A stretch of DNA of 64,000 bases from Stenotrophomonas terrae. Lineage in GTDB: Bacteria > Pseudomonadota > Gammaproteobacteria > Xanthomonadales > Xanthomonadaceae. A program made the position numbers and the translations under genes. The stretch spans positions 31,135 through 95,134 of the forward strand of contig NZ_LDJJ01000051.1 of the NCBI RefSeq assembly GCF_001431465.1, written 5' to 3'. The notes beneath the pieces are model-generated. The model saw nothing but the letters and a program-made list of their open reading frames with translations. It did no database searches and was not told the origin of the DNA. Below, in pieces: positions 52,609 to 61,437 of the stretch (the first letter of the stretch is position 1; the number at the start of each line of letters is the position of its first letter).

Positions 52609-53973
52609 TCAGGGGGAAGCCTGGGCGATAAGCCGGCTGCTGCTGACCCGCAGCCGCCAACCCAACAGTACGGCGGCCACGGTCAAACCAATGATCAGGC
52701 CGATCCACATGCCCTGCGGCCCCCAGCCCAGACCCAGTCCAAGCCCGGCGCCGACCGGCATGCCCACGCCCCAGTAAGCGAACATGGCGATGAACATCGG
52801 CACGCGGGTGTCCTTGAGCCCACGCAGGGCACCGGCGGACAGCACCTGGATACCATCGGGAATCTGGAAGGCCGCCGCATACAACAACAAGGTGGAGGCC
52901 AAAGCGGCCACCGCAAGGTCGTTGGTATACAAACCAACCACCGCGTCGTGGCCGAGCAGCAGCGCGGTGATCGACACCAGCTGGGTGACCAGCACGATGC
53001 CGTAACCGGCCCAGGTGGCCCGGCGCACGCCCAGCGGATCGTTGCTGCCCACGGCATGGCCGACGCGCACGGTGGTGGCCTCGGCCACGCCCATCGGGAT
53101 CATGAAGCACAGCTGCGCCACGTTGATCGCAATCTGGTGGGCACTGGCCTCGGTCGCACCAATACGGCCGATCAGCAGCGCGGTGATGATGAACAAGCCC
53201 CCCTCCATCAGCACGGTGATGCCGATCGGCAGGCCGGTCCGCAGCAAGTCCCAGATCGCACGCCAGCGCGGCAATTCGAAGTGGGTGAACAGCTCAAGGT
53301 GGGCAAAGCGCTTGGTGGTCCACAAATAGGTGGCGAAGGCCATGGCCTGCACCCACATGGTCACCGAGGAAGCGATGCCCAGGCCTTCAGCACCCATCTC
53401 CGGGAAGCCGAACTTGCCGTTGCACAGCGCATAGCCCAATGGCCCGAGTACCAGCAGGCCGCCAAAACCAATCAGCATGGTCGGCAGCGTCCAGTGCATG
53501 CCTTCACTGAGGTAGCGCATGCAGAAATACAACGTCAATGCAGGCACACCCCAGCGGATGGCATGCAGGAAGTCGGTGGCGCCGGGCACGATTTCCGGGG
53601 CGATGCCAAACGCGGGCAGGAATGCCGGCACCACGCTCAGGAACAGGAACATCAGCGCGCTCAAGCCCACGCCCAGCCAGAGCGCCTGGCGGAACAAGGG
53701 GCCGATTTCACGCTCACGGCCAGCGCCGTGCAGCTGTGACACCGAGGCGGTGAGCGAGATCAAGGTGCCGATCGGCACCAGCATCGGCAGCCACAGCAAG
53801 GCCGTACCAATGCTGACCGCAGCAAAGGTGTCGGTGCCGTGGTGGCCGGCGATGGTGTTGTCGACAAAGGCAATCAGACCGGTGGAAACGTGGCCCAGCA
53901 CCAAAGGCAGGGCGAGCAGTCCGGTCGTCCGCACTTCCTGCAGGAAGCGCGGCGTAGCGGGAGACATAGACAT
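52609..53973 (-). CDS. MATE family efflux transporter (NorM-like)
   Basis: A 454-residue exporter with twelve expected membrane segments and two-fold repeat. ALPLVLGHVSTGLIAFVDNT at the start (N-lobe helix with the conserved Asp/Asn) and IGRIGATEASAHQIAINVAQ in the C-lobe are typical of NorM/DinF-type Na+- or H+-coupled multidrug exporters. Substrates cannot be predicted. Sits between sppA and a DUF3106 gene. Confidence 0.92.
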   Translation of the reverse strand: MSMSPATPRFLQEVRTTGLLALPLVLGHVSTGLIAFVDNTIAGHHGTDTFAAVSIGTALLWLPMLVPIGTLISLTASVSQLHGAGREREIGPLFRQALWLGVGLSALMFLFLSVVPAFLPAFGIAPEIVPGATDFLHAIRWGVPALTLYFCMRYLSEGMHWTLPTMLIGFGGLLVLGPLGYALCNGKFGFPEMGAEGLGIASSVTMWVQAMAFATYLWTTKRFAHLELFTHFELPRWRAIWDLLRTGLPIGITVLMEGGLFIITALLIGRIGATEASAHQIAINVAQLCFMIPMGVAEATTVRVGHAVGSNDPLGVRRATWAGYGIVLVTQLVSITALLLGHDAVVGLYTNDLAVAALASTLLLYAAAFQIPDGIQVLSAGALRGLKDTRVPMFIAMFAYWGVGMPVGAGLGLGLGWGPQGMWIGLIIGLTVAAVLLGWRLRVSSSRLIAQASP

Positions 53974-54100
53974 AAAACCAGGGAACGCAGACTACGGCCG
54001 GCGCAGGACGCGCGCAGATGCCGGGTTGCGGAGTGTGCCCATTCTACCGTGGCGCCGGGCTTACAGCCCCGCACCGCGGATGAACGGCCTGTCCGCTGCG

Positions 54101-54667
54101 TCAGCGCCCTACCTTCTCGCGCAGCCAGGCATCGCGTTGCGCCGGCGCCAGGGCCAGCAGCTGGGTGCGCAGTTCTTCGCGCTGTTGCGGCGGCGTACGC
54201 TGCGAAATCAGGCTCAGCTGCTCCAGCTGGGCGGCGTCGAGCTGGCGCAGCAAGGCCATCACCGGCTCCCGCTGCGCGGCCGGCAGATAGCCAAACAAGG
54301 GTTGCAGGCGCGGATACAACACGCCCAGCTGTGGGCCCAGCAACCAGCCATCGCGGTGCATCTGATCGATATCCAGGTAGCGGGCCCGCAATGCCTGCTG
54401 CTCTGCGACCGGCAGCGCGGCCACCGCCGCCGCTGCATGGCGGATGCGCTGGCGCTCGCCTTCCGGCAAGGCCTGCCAGGCCGCATAACGGCTGCGCAGC
54501 TCGCGCTTCTGTTCCGGGCTCAGCGCGGCCCAGGTGTTCTGTATGCCGGCCACGCTGCCACTGCGCGCGGGCGCCGGCATTGCCGGCACGGCGCTGGGCA
54601 CGGCGGCCTGCACGGGCAGCGCCAGCGGCAGGCAGACCAGCAGACAGGCCAGTCCGAACTTACTCAT
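54101..54667 (-). CDS. Exported DUF3106 domain protein
   Basis: A 188-residue exported protein: signal peptide MSKFGLACLLVCLPLALPVQA, then DUF3106-like repeats of SPEQKRELRSRYAAWQALPEGERQRIRHAA type, i.e. Trp/Leu-rich helix pairs with (L)SPxQ(R)xxxL spacing, repeated as PVAEQQALRARYLDI and APAQRDAWLREKV. Start overlaps the upstream gene by 8 nt, so both are coupled. Function unknown; an anti-sigma-type or periplasmic sensor role is a guess from context. Confidence 0.75.
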   Translation of the reverse strand: MSKFGLACLLVCLPLALPVQAAVPSAVPAMPAPARSGSVAGIQNTWAALSPEQKRELRSRYAAWQALPEGERQRIRHAAAAVAALPVAEQQALRARYLDIDQMHRDGWLLGPQLGVLYPRLQPLFGYLPAAQREPVMALLRQLDAAQLEQLSLISQRTPPQQREELRTQLLALAPAQRDAWLREKVGR

Positions 54668-55670
54668 CGGCATCGCTGGTCTCCAAGGCAGCACCGGCCG
54701 GTTCCGGGCGGCTTGGCTGCGGCTGTGATTCATCCACCGGGATCGGGCCGCCGGCGGCATACCAGGCATACAGATCAGCGTCGCGCGCGATATCCAGCTC
54801 GGCATCGGCCAGCATCACCGCATCGCTGGCGGCATGGGGGTCTTCGCCCGGGCCGGCCGGAGTGCTGTCGTCGGGCAGGGTTTCAACCTGCACCGGGCCG
54901 TTGTCGGACAAGCCATTGCCGGCATTGGGATCGGCCGCCACCGCGGTATGCGAGCGCCACCACCACAGCGCCACCACCGCCAGCAACAACAGGGGCAGGC
55001 ACAGCAGCAACCAGGTGCGCAGCGTCCAGGCCTGCGCGGGCTTGCGGCGTGGTGCCGGCTTGCGCCGCCGTTCTTCTTCCACCCGCTGGCTGGGCGCCGC
55101 GGCGGGCGACGCCGACGGCAGCGCGCCGGTGATGACCGACTCACGCAGTTGTTCGAGCTGCTGCAGGCGCGGGGGCGACAGGTCGCGGATCCGGGTCTGC
55201 ACATGTTCGGCCAGCGCACGCCAGCTGGCAGCGTCCGGCCGCCCGTCGGCATCCAACGGACAGGCGCCGCCCAAGGCCTGCCGGTAAGCAGCGGCATCCA
55301 CGCCCAGCACGGCAGCAGCCGGCGCTTCATCCAGCCCGGCGCCGATACGCAGCAACAGCGCCAGGCGCTCGCCGGCGGCCAGGCTGCCGAGATGGGCCAA
55401 AGCCGGCTCCCAGTGCCCGGGGCTGGCCGGCTTCAACAACAACGGGGTGCTGCACAGCAGCCCCCAGAAGCGGGCCGGCCATTCCACCATCAATAGTTGT
55501 GCGGCCGGAGCGGCGAAGGCGCGCATGGCCACGGCCACCGCGCGCTCACCGACCACGGCATCACCGGCCTGCAATTCAGCAACAACCAGGGCACGGCGTT
55601 CCACCCCGCGCAGGAAGGCGGACAGAGCGTTGGCTGCGGCCGGCGAAAGAGGGGCTGGTGCAGCCATCAT
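54660..55670 (-). CDS. Membrane-anchored protein with degenerate sigma-70-like N-terminus
   Basis: A 336-residue protein. The first ~165 residues resemble a degenerate ECF-type sigma factor: FLRGVERRALVVAELQAGD looks like region 2.1, WPARFWGLL is like 2.3/2.4, and SLAAGERLALLLRIGAGLDE followed by APAAAVLGVDAAAYRQAL is like region 4 HTH. After an Arg/Pro-rich linker (RRRKPAPRRKPAQA) comes a single membrane helix (WLLLCLPLLLLAVVALWWW) and an acidic periplasmic tail. No DNA-binding function is demonstrated. Tandem with DUF3106. Start has GGAG upstream. Confidence 0.6.
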   Translation of the reverse strand: MMAAPAPLSPAAANALSAFLRGVERRALVVAELQAGDAVVGERAVAVAMRAFAAPAAQLLMVEWPARFWGLLCSTPLLLKPASPGHWEPALAHLGSLAAGERLALLLRIGAGLDEAPAAAVLGVDAAAYRQALGGACPLDADGRPDAASWRALAEHVQTRIRDLSPPRLQQLEQLRESVITGALPSASPAAAPSQRVEEERRRKPAPRRKPAQAWTLRTWLLLCLPLLLLAVVALWWWRSHTAVAADPNAGNGLSDNGPVQVETLPDDSTPAGPGEDPHAASDAVMLADAELDIARDADLYAWYAAGGPIPVDESQPQPSRPEPAGAALETSDADE

Positions 55671-56091
55671 GTGAACTCCGTCATGCCGTGATGATACCGA
55701 GCGCACACCGCGCTGCCGACGCCCCACGCCACCATCCGGCCTGTTTTGCAAGCGCCTGCAACAACTTGTGCACAGCGTCAATACGCTGCGGAGAGCACGC
55801 CGCGCATACCGCTCCGAGACTGTGTTTCGTTTTTGTTTCACGGATAAGTTGTTGATTTTAATAACTTATACATTGTGGCTATTTTTTGACCAAGTTGACC
55901 CAGAGGCCCGAACCATCGCCTTGAGCGCGTGGAGCACATTGATCACCCACAGAGTTATCCACAGGAAATGTGGATAACAATAAATCCCCAAGCGCAGCCA
56001 GCGTTTACGCCTCATTTATGCAGGACTTCACTGGATCACGATGCCGGTGAATGGCGGGGGCCAAACCGCCCGCTGCCGCTAAACTGGGCCC
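55671..56091. other. Non-coding 421-bp region upstream of priA
   Basis: No gene is supported. It contains an AT-rich block (about 55840-55890: TTGATTTTAATAACTTATAC) and an inverted pair of DnaA boxes. This base composition stands out against the GC-rich surroundings and probably includes the priA promoter. Confidence 0.7.
55954..55978. promoter_or_regulatory. Inverted pair of perfect DnaA boxes
   Basis: GTTATCCACA at 55954-55963 and its exact complement TGTGGATAAC at 55969-55978 are 5 bp apart; each contains the consensus TTATCCACA. They lie ~115 bp upstream of priA and next to an AT-rich stretch. Possible DnaA regulation of priA or a DnaA-titrating site. Confidence 0.75.
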
Positions 56092-58287
56092 ATGTCCGCC
56101 TGCCCCACTCTCCGCATCGCCTTGCCGGTGCCGCTACCCCAAGTGTTCGATTACCTGCCCCCTGCCGGCAGCCCCGCGCCCCGGCAGGAGGATGTCGGGC
56201 GCCGGCTGCGGGTGCCGTTCGGGCCGCGCGAGCTGGTCGGGGTGGTGGAATCGATAGGCCTGAGCGAGGACCCGGCCAACCTGCGCCCGGCCCTGCAGTG
56301 GCTCGACGACAGCGCCGTGCTGCACGGCGAGCTCAACACCAGTCTGCGCTGGCTGGCGCGCTATACCCACGCCCCGCTCGGTGAAGTGATCGCCACCGCG
56401 CTGCCGGCCCCCTTGCGACGCGGCGACGCCCTGCCCGATACCCACGGCTGGGCCTGGCAACTGACCGAGGCCGGCCGTAGCGGCTACGCGCGCCTGCGCA
56501 GCGGCACCCGCCCGCAGCGGATGGCCACCCTGCTGCTCGACGGCGCGGTCAATGAAGACCTGCTCGACGAGCAGTTGGACGATTGGCGCAGCGCCGCCCG
56601 CGCGCTGCTCAAGCGCGAGCATGTACAGCGCATCGAGGTGCCGGCGGTGATCCCGCAGCCGCGCATCGTGCCGGGCCCACAGCCCAACCCGCAGCAGCAA
56701 CAGGCCATCGATGCGCTGCAGGCCGCCGACGGCTTCCAGCCGTTCCTGCTCGATGGCGTCACCGGCAGCGGCAAGACCGAGGTCTACCTGCAGGCGATCT
56801 GCCATTGCCTGCAACAGGGCAAGCAGGCGCTGGTGCTGGTGCCGGAAATCGGCCTCACACCGCAGACCCTGCATCGCTTCCGCAGCCGCCTGGGCATTCC
56901 GGTGCATGCCCTGCATTCGGGTTTGAACGACAACGAACGTGCCCGCGTCTGGGCAGCGGCATCGCGCGGCGAGGCGCGGGTGATCGTCGGTACCCGCTCG
57001 GCGATTTTCACGCCGTTGCCGCAGGCCGGCTTGATCGTTATCGATGAGGAACACGATGGCAGCTACAAGCAGCAGGACGGCATCCGCTACCACGCGCGTG
57101 ACTTCGCACTGGTGCGCGGCAAGGCGCTGAACGTGCCGGTGGTACTGGGCAGCGCCACCCCATCGTTGGAGTCGCTGCACAATGCACGCAGCGGCCGCTA
57201 CACGCACCTGCGCCTGCAGCAGCGCGCAGGCGATGCCAAGCCACCAGGCGTGCGCGTGTTCGACGTGCGCAAGCGTCCGCTGCAGGATGGCCTGTCACCG
57301 GAAGTGTTGGTCGGTATCGAGCAGCATCTGAAGGCGGGCAGCCAGGTATTGGTGTTCAAGAACCGGCGCGGTTATGCACCGGTTCTGCTCTGCCATGACT
57401 GCGGCTGGACCGCGCCCTGCAAACGCTGCAGCACGCCCCTGCATAAAACCCCGATGACGGTGCATGGCGGTGGCCGCCGCCTGCAATGCCATCACTGCGG
57501 CGCGCGCCAACCGGTACCGCTGGCCTGCCCGGACTGCGCCAGCCTTGCGCTGCAACCGCAGGGCATCGGCACGGAGCGGCTGGAAGAGCGCCTGCTGCAG
57601 TTGTTTCCGGATTACCCGGTGCTGCGCATCGACCGCAGCACCACCAGCCGCCGTGATGCGCTGGAGCAGACCCTGGCGACGCTGGGCGAGCAACCGGGCA
57701 TCCTGGTCGGCACGCAGATCCTGGCCAAGGGCCACGACCTGCCGAAGCTGACCCTGGTGGTCGTGGTCGGCATTGACGAAGGCCTGTTCTCAGCCGACTT
57801 CCGCGCCAGCGAAAAACTGGCACAGCAGTTGATCCAGGTCGCCGGCCGCGCCGGTCGCGCCGAGCGCCCCGGCGAAGTCTGGCTGCAGACCCATCACCCG
57901 GACAACGCGCTGCTGCACACCCTGGTCAACGGCGGCTACCACGCCTTTGCCGATGCCGAACTGCTGCAACGTGAGGCGGCGGGTTTCCCGCCCTTCGCGC
58001 ATATGGCCTTGCTGCGTGCCGAAGCCAAACAGGTGGAACAGGCCAACGAGTTCCTGGCCGCACTCAAGCAGCTGATCCCGCAACAGAGTGATGTCGAACG
58101 CTTTGGCCCGATGCCGGCACCGATGCCACGCCGCGCGGGTTTCCAACGCACGCAGCTGTTGCTGTCGGCCGAGCAACGCCGGCCGCTGCATGCGGCATTG
58201 GACAGCGTGATGGCGCAGGCTTATGGCTTGCCGCAGGCGCGGCGGGTGCGCTGGTCCCTGGATGTCGACCCGATGGATCTGTACTGA
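56092..58287 (+). CDS. priA: Primosomal protein N' (PriA helicase)
   Basis: A 731-residue 3'-5' helicase that restarts stalled forks. N-terminal 3'-end-binding domain (LRIALPVPLPQVFDYLPP), Walker A GVTGSGKTEVYL (~222-233), DEEHDGSYKQ (motif II), zinc-binding Cys pairs CHDCGWTAPCKRC and CHHCGARQPVPLACPDC (~437-485), and VAGRAGRAERPGEV motif VI. Complete. The upstream region carries DnaA boxes. Confidence 0.96.
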   Translation: MSACPTLRIALPVPLPQVFDYLPPAGSPAPRQEDVGRRLRVPFGPRELVGVVESIGLSEDPANLRPALQWLDDSAVLHGELNTSLRWLARYTHAPLGEVIATALPAPLRRGDALPDTHGWAWQLTEAGRSGYARLRSGTRPQRMATLLLDGAVNEDLLDEQLDDWRSAARALLKREHVQRIEVPAVIPQPRIVPGPQPNPQQQQAIDALQAADGFQPFLLDGVTGSGKTEVYLQAICHCLQQGKQALVLVPEIGLTPQTLHRFRSRLGIPVHALHSGLNDNERARVWAAASRGEARVIVGTRSAIFTPLPQAGLIVIDEEHDGSYKQQDGIRYHARDFALVRGKALNVPVVLGSATPSLESLHNARSGRYTHLRLQQRAGDAKPPGVRVFDVRKRPLQDGLSPEVLVGIEQHLKAGSQVLVFKNRRGYAPVLLCHDCGWTAPCKRCSTPLHKTPMTVHGGGRRLQCHHCGARQPVPLACPDCASLALQPQGIGTERLEERLLQLFPDYPVLRIDRSTTSRRDALEQTLATLGEQPGILVGTQILAKGHDLPKLTLVVVVGIDEGLFSADFRASEKLAQQLIQVAGRAGRAERPGEVWLQTHHPDNALLHTLVNGGYHAFADAELLQREAAGFPPFAHMALLRAEAKQVEQANEFLAALKQLIPQQSDVERFGPMPAPMPRRAGFQRTQLLLSAEQRRPLHAALDSVMAQAYGLPQARRVRWSLDVDPMDLY

Positions 58288-58303
58288 GAAAGGATCTGCT
58301 TTT

Positions 58304-58402
58304 GTGGGAGCGGCATCAGCCGCGAAGCTGGAAAAGCCTGAAGGACCGGAGCTCACCCCTCCCCAACCCTCCCCTCCGCCTTCGGCGCAAGGGAGGGGGC
58401 AA
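58304..58402. repeat. REP-like element and GC hairpin after priA
   Basis: GTGGGAGCGGCATCAGCCGCGAAGC starts at 58304 (written here as GTGGGAGCGGCATCAG + CCGCGAAGC) and is a diverged copy of the elements at 25770-25900. It is followed by a CCCTCCCCT..AGGGAGGGG hairpin around 58366-58402 that can act as a terminator for the convergent genes. Confidence 0.7.
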
Positions 58403-58411
58403 CAGCCACGC

Positions 58412-59500
58412 TCATCTGTAGAAATCGGCGATCTGCGCGGTGAACTGCTGCGGGTTGGCACCGACCAGGTTGGTCAACACCACAACCGCCAAGCCTTCTT
58501 CCGGGTACACCACAAACGCCGAACGTGCACCACCGAAGCTGCTGATCTGGCGCCGTCCCTGCAACGTGGACACCGGCCAACCCGCCGCCCAGTCACCTTC
58601 GCTGCCATCATTCAAACGCTCCGGCGTCCACATGCGCGCAAGGCTGTCGGCACGCAGTACACGATGCTGCAACAAGGCTGCCAACCACAGCGCCAATTCG
58701 TCAGCGGTGATCTGAATGCCACCACCTGCCCACAAGCCATGTGGCATGTCATAGAACCAGTGCGACAGCCGCGCCGGCGCGTTGGCCGCATCACTGCTGC
58801 GCGGGAAGAAGCTGTACATCGTCGCCGCATTCGGCACCAGGTCGTAGCTGTCACCGAAGCGTGCGTGGCGCATGCCCAGTGGCTTGAACTGGCGTGCGGC
58901 CAGATAGTCTTCGTAGCTGCCACCGCTGCACTGGGCGATGATCCTGGCAAGCAGCGCATAGTTGGTCTGGTTGTAAACGAACTGCGCCCCCGGCGCCGCC
59001 TGCATCGGCAGCTGCTCCACCCGTTGCCAGGCCTGTGCTTCCGAGCCGCCCCCGACCAGGCCGTTGCCATCAACGATGTCCGGCAAGCCCGAGGTATGGG
59101 CCAACAACTGGCGCACGCGGATACCCTGCCATGCGCTCGGCAGTTGCTGCAGGTAAGTGGAAATCGGCGCATCAAGATCCACCTGCCCGGCCTCGACCAG
59201 CTGCATCATCGCCACACCGGTAAACGCCTTGGTCGCCGAATTGATCGGAAACAAGGTGCTGCGTGTAGCTGCGATCTGGTTCTCGACATTGGCCAGCCCG
59301 GACACCTCGGAGAACACCACGCGGCCGTCCTTGACCACGGCAACCTGCATGGCGGGAATACCCCGCTCCTTCATCGTCGTCGCCATGAAGCGGCGTGCCG
59401 CCTGGTTGGCATCATCAAGCGTGCCCGCACGCGCGGGCGCGCAGAGCACAACAAGAAAGTACAGCAGACATAGCAGGTATCGAGGGGCTGGCACTGGCAT
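58412..59500 (-). CDS. Class C beta-lactamase-related serine hydrolase
   Basis: A 362-residue exported hydrolase. Signal peptide YLLCLLYFLVVLCAPARA, SxxK motif in NSATKAFTGVAM (~87-98), a second motif FVYNQTNYALLARII where class C enzymes have Y-x-N, and a C-terminal block SSFGGARSAFVVYPEEGLAV in place of the KTG box. This combination fits EstB-like esterases and D-aminopeptidase/peptidase homologues rather than a true AmpC. Substrate unknown. Not expected to confer cephalosporin resistance on present evidence. Confidence 0.85.
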   Translation of the reverse strand: MPVPAPRYLLCLLYFLVVLCAPARAGTLDDANQAARRFMATTMKERGIPAMQVAVVKDGRVVFSEVSGLANVENQIAATRSTLFPINSATKAFTGVAMMQLVEAGQVDLDAPISTYLQQLPSAWQGIRVRQLLAHTSGLPDIVDGNGLVGGGSEAQAWQRVEQLPMQAAPGAQFVYNQTNYALLARIIAQCSGGSYEDYLAARQFKPLGMRHARFGDSYDLVPNAATMYSFFPRSSDAANAPARLSHWFYDMPHGLWAGGGIQITADELALWLAALLQHRVLRADSLARMWTPERLNDGSEGDWAAGWPVSTLQGRRQISSFGGARSAFVVYPEEGLAVVVLTNLVGANPQQFTAQIADFYR

Positions 59501-59849
59501 GTTCTGCTCCGGTCCAAGGCTGGGTCACAGCGTAGGCACGGTATGCACCCACTCCAGACTTGGATGCAGGAAGCCTTGAAAAGGTTTAAACAGCTGACCG
59601 CACTCAGCGCGCCAGCGCCAGCATTGCCTGCTGTGCACGCACGATGGTCAGCAACACCTCGCTGCCAACGGACATTTCAAGCTGGTGGCGGAACGCTGGA
59701 TCGTAGCGGATCCAGGGCCTGTTGCAGGATGTGGCGGCGCGCTGCGTTACGGTCCGCAAGGTCGGCACCCGATGTGCCGGCAACGGATCAAACGCTTCGC
59801 TGCGTTGAGCGATCTGCACCGCCCTGCCGTCCATCAACCCGGCCCAACA
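59501..59849. other. 349-bp region between autotransporter and hydrolase genes
   Basis: Mostly without recognisable features. A minus-strand frame of about 76 codons (59604-59834, MDGRAVQIAQ... RAQQAMLALAR) starts 16 bp after the autotransporter stop but lacks a ribosome binding site; it could be a degraded gene remnant. The segment next to 59500 should contain the hydrolase promoter, though no clear one is seen. Confidence 0.4.
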
Positions 59850-61331
59850 TCAAAGATCGAGGCCGAAGCCAACACCGGCCGACTTTTCGCCGCCACCAAA
59901 CGCGCCGCCCAGCGAGAACGAACCACGTGTGCCCAGGCGCACGCCATAGCCCACCGACAAGGCCTGCTCCCCGCCTTGGAAACCCGCACCCACCGCTACC
60001 CGCCCACGCGCACTCTGCCCGCCTGCGGCATTCATCGCCATGTTGGTCATCGCCGAGGTCATCGCGCCCATCCGGTCAATGCGTCGGTCCTGATCCTGCA
60101 ACCGCCGGTTCACCCCTTCGCCGAAGCGGCTGAAGTCATCACTGAAGGCGGCAACCGCCGCATCGGTATACGCACGTGCACTGCCCAGCGATTGCGCGGC
60201 TGCGGTATCGGTGTACTGATTTGCCGATGCCAGGGTTGCGCTGTCACCGGCGCTCACCTCGGCACGCACCGCCGCCACCCGCGTATCGGTATAGCCCGAT
60301 GCCGCCGCCATCGTCGCTGTATCACCTGCATCGGCATGGGCCTGCGCCGCTTGCAGGGCAACCGCCTGGCCACCGGCCAACTGCTGATCGGTGTACTGCA
60401 TGGCAGACACCAGGGTGGCTGCATCGCCGCTCGCCACCAGCGCATTGAGGCTGCTGCTCTGCGCGGACAAGGCGCCATCCAACGCCCCCAGTGCGCCGCC
60501 TATCTGCTGGTAGCTGGTACCTTGGATGAGGTAGCTGGGAGCACTTAAAATTCCACCGTTGTAAGCGGCACCGCCGCCAAGCACGCCAGAGAACGCTGCC
60601 AGCTGCGCGACATTGACGGCGTCGTTGGCATTGATGCCGGCTGCCACATTGCTTAGGCGCCGTTTCAAGCTGGCCGACCCCACCGAAACCACGTTCGCGG
60701 CACCCTCATCGCTGCTGCCTGCACCCAAGGCCACCGAACCACCGCCGCTGGCCTTCGCATTCCTGCCGATGGCGACATTGTTGTCCGTACCCGCGGCGCC
60801 CGCGGGAGCTCCGAAACCACAGCACATGTCCTTGCCGTCACCGCCGTTTCCGGCCTGGCTGCCATTGCCCAACGCGATGTTGTAGTTGCCGCCTGCGCCA
60901 CCATTGCCACCCGTGCCACCCGCGCTGCCCTGACCCGCCTTGCCGCCGTTACCCGCACTGCTGCTGGTACCGAATGCCAAGTTGTACGCCCCCCCATTGC
61001 CACCGATCCCGCCGGTTCCCCCGGCGGTGCCATTTGAGCCCTGCCCGCCCAAGCCGGCTGAACTGCCCTGCCCGAAAGCGGTATTGCCGGTGGCATTGCC
61101 CACCCCACCAGCGGAGGTGCTCCAGCCAAGCATGTTTGGGCCTGCGGGGCCGTCACTACCCACCCGGCTGCCATCCTGACAGGCGATGGCACCGGTGCTC
61201 GTGTCCTGTGTGCAGGGAGCTGTGGGTGAGGTTCCGCCAACCACTTCAGCGGCATGCACCGGCAACCATGGCAACAAGGCAAGCAGGGCGGCCGCCAACG
61301 GCATGGCGGTGGTTACAAGGTGACGGCTCAT
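59850..61331 (-). CDS. Trimeric autotransporter adhesin (YadA-like), glycine-rich head
   Basis: A 493-residue type Vc secreted protein. Signal peptide [22 protein letters not shown], then a head of YadA-type repeats ([58 protein letters not shown]) separated by unusual Gly-rich loops ([30 protein letters not shown]). A neck motif [20 protein letters not shown], a stalk of repeating [20 protein letters not shown] units, and a ~60-residue C-terminal membrane anchor follow. The trimer would form a surface adhesin. It lies downstream of and on the same strand as a two-component system. Confidence 0.9.
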   Translation of the reverse strand: MSRHLVTTAMPLAAALLALLPWLPVHAAEVVGGTSPTAPCTQDTSTGAIACQDGSRVGSDGPAGPNMLGWSTSAGGVGNATGNTAFGQGSSAGLGGQGSNGTAGGTGGIGGNGGAYNLAFGTSSSAGNGGKAGQGSAGGTGGNGGAGGNYNIALGNGSQAGNGGDGKDMCCGFGAPAGAAGTDNNVAIGRNAKASGGGSVALGAGSSDEGAANVVSVGSASLKRRLSNVAAGINANDAVNVAQLAAFSGVLGGGAAYNGGILSAPSYLIQGTSYQQIGGALGALDGALSAQSSSLNALVASGDAATLVSAMQYTDQQLAGGQAVALQAAQAHADAGDTATMAAASGYTDTRVAAVRAEVSAGDSATLASANQYTDTAAAQSLGSARAYTDAAVAAFSDDFSRFGEGVNRRLQDQDRRIDRMGAMTSAMTNMAMNAAGGQSARGRVAVGAGFQGGEQALSVGYGVRLGTRGSFSLGGAFGGGEKSAGVGFGLDL

Positions 61332-61437
61332 GAACGGATCCCCCGAATCAGCAAGGGGGAAAGCTAACGCCTGAGCTTGCTCTGCCGCATCCACGAAATC
61401 AGGTAACGCCGGTGTTGCCGGACTGCGGCCAGGTTGA

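Noticed and set aside
55834..55849. TGTTTCACGGATAAGT as a fifth parS-like site
   Set aside because: Only the left half matches; the right half lacks GAAAC, so it is probably chance.
55671..56091. Chromosomal replication origin oriC
   Set aside because: Only two clear DnaA boxes and no dnaA, dnaN, rpmH or gidA neighbours; a DnaA-regulated promoter is more likely.
58412..59500. AmpC-type cephalosporinase
   Set aside because: The Y-x-N and KTG positions do not match (YNQ, SSFGGARSAF); it is a beta-lactamase-fold hydrolase of unknown substrate.
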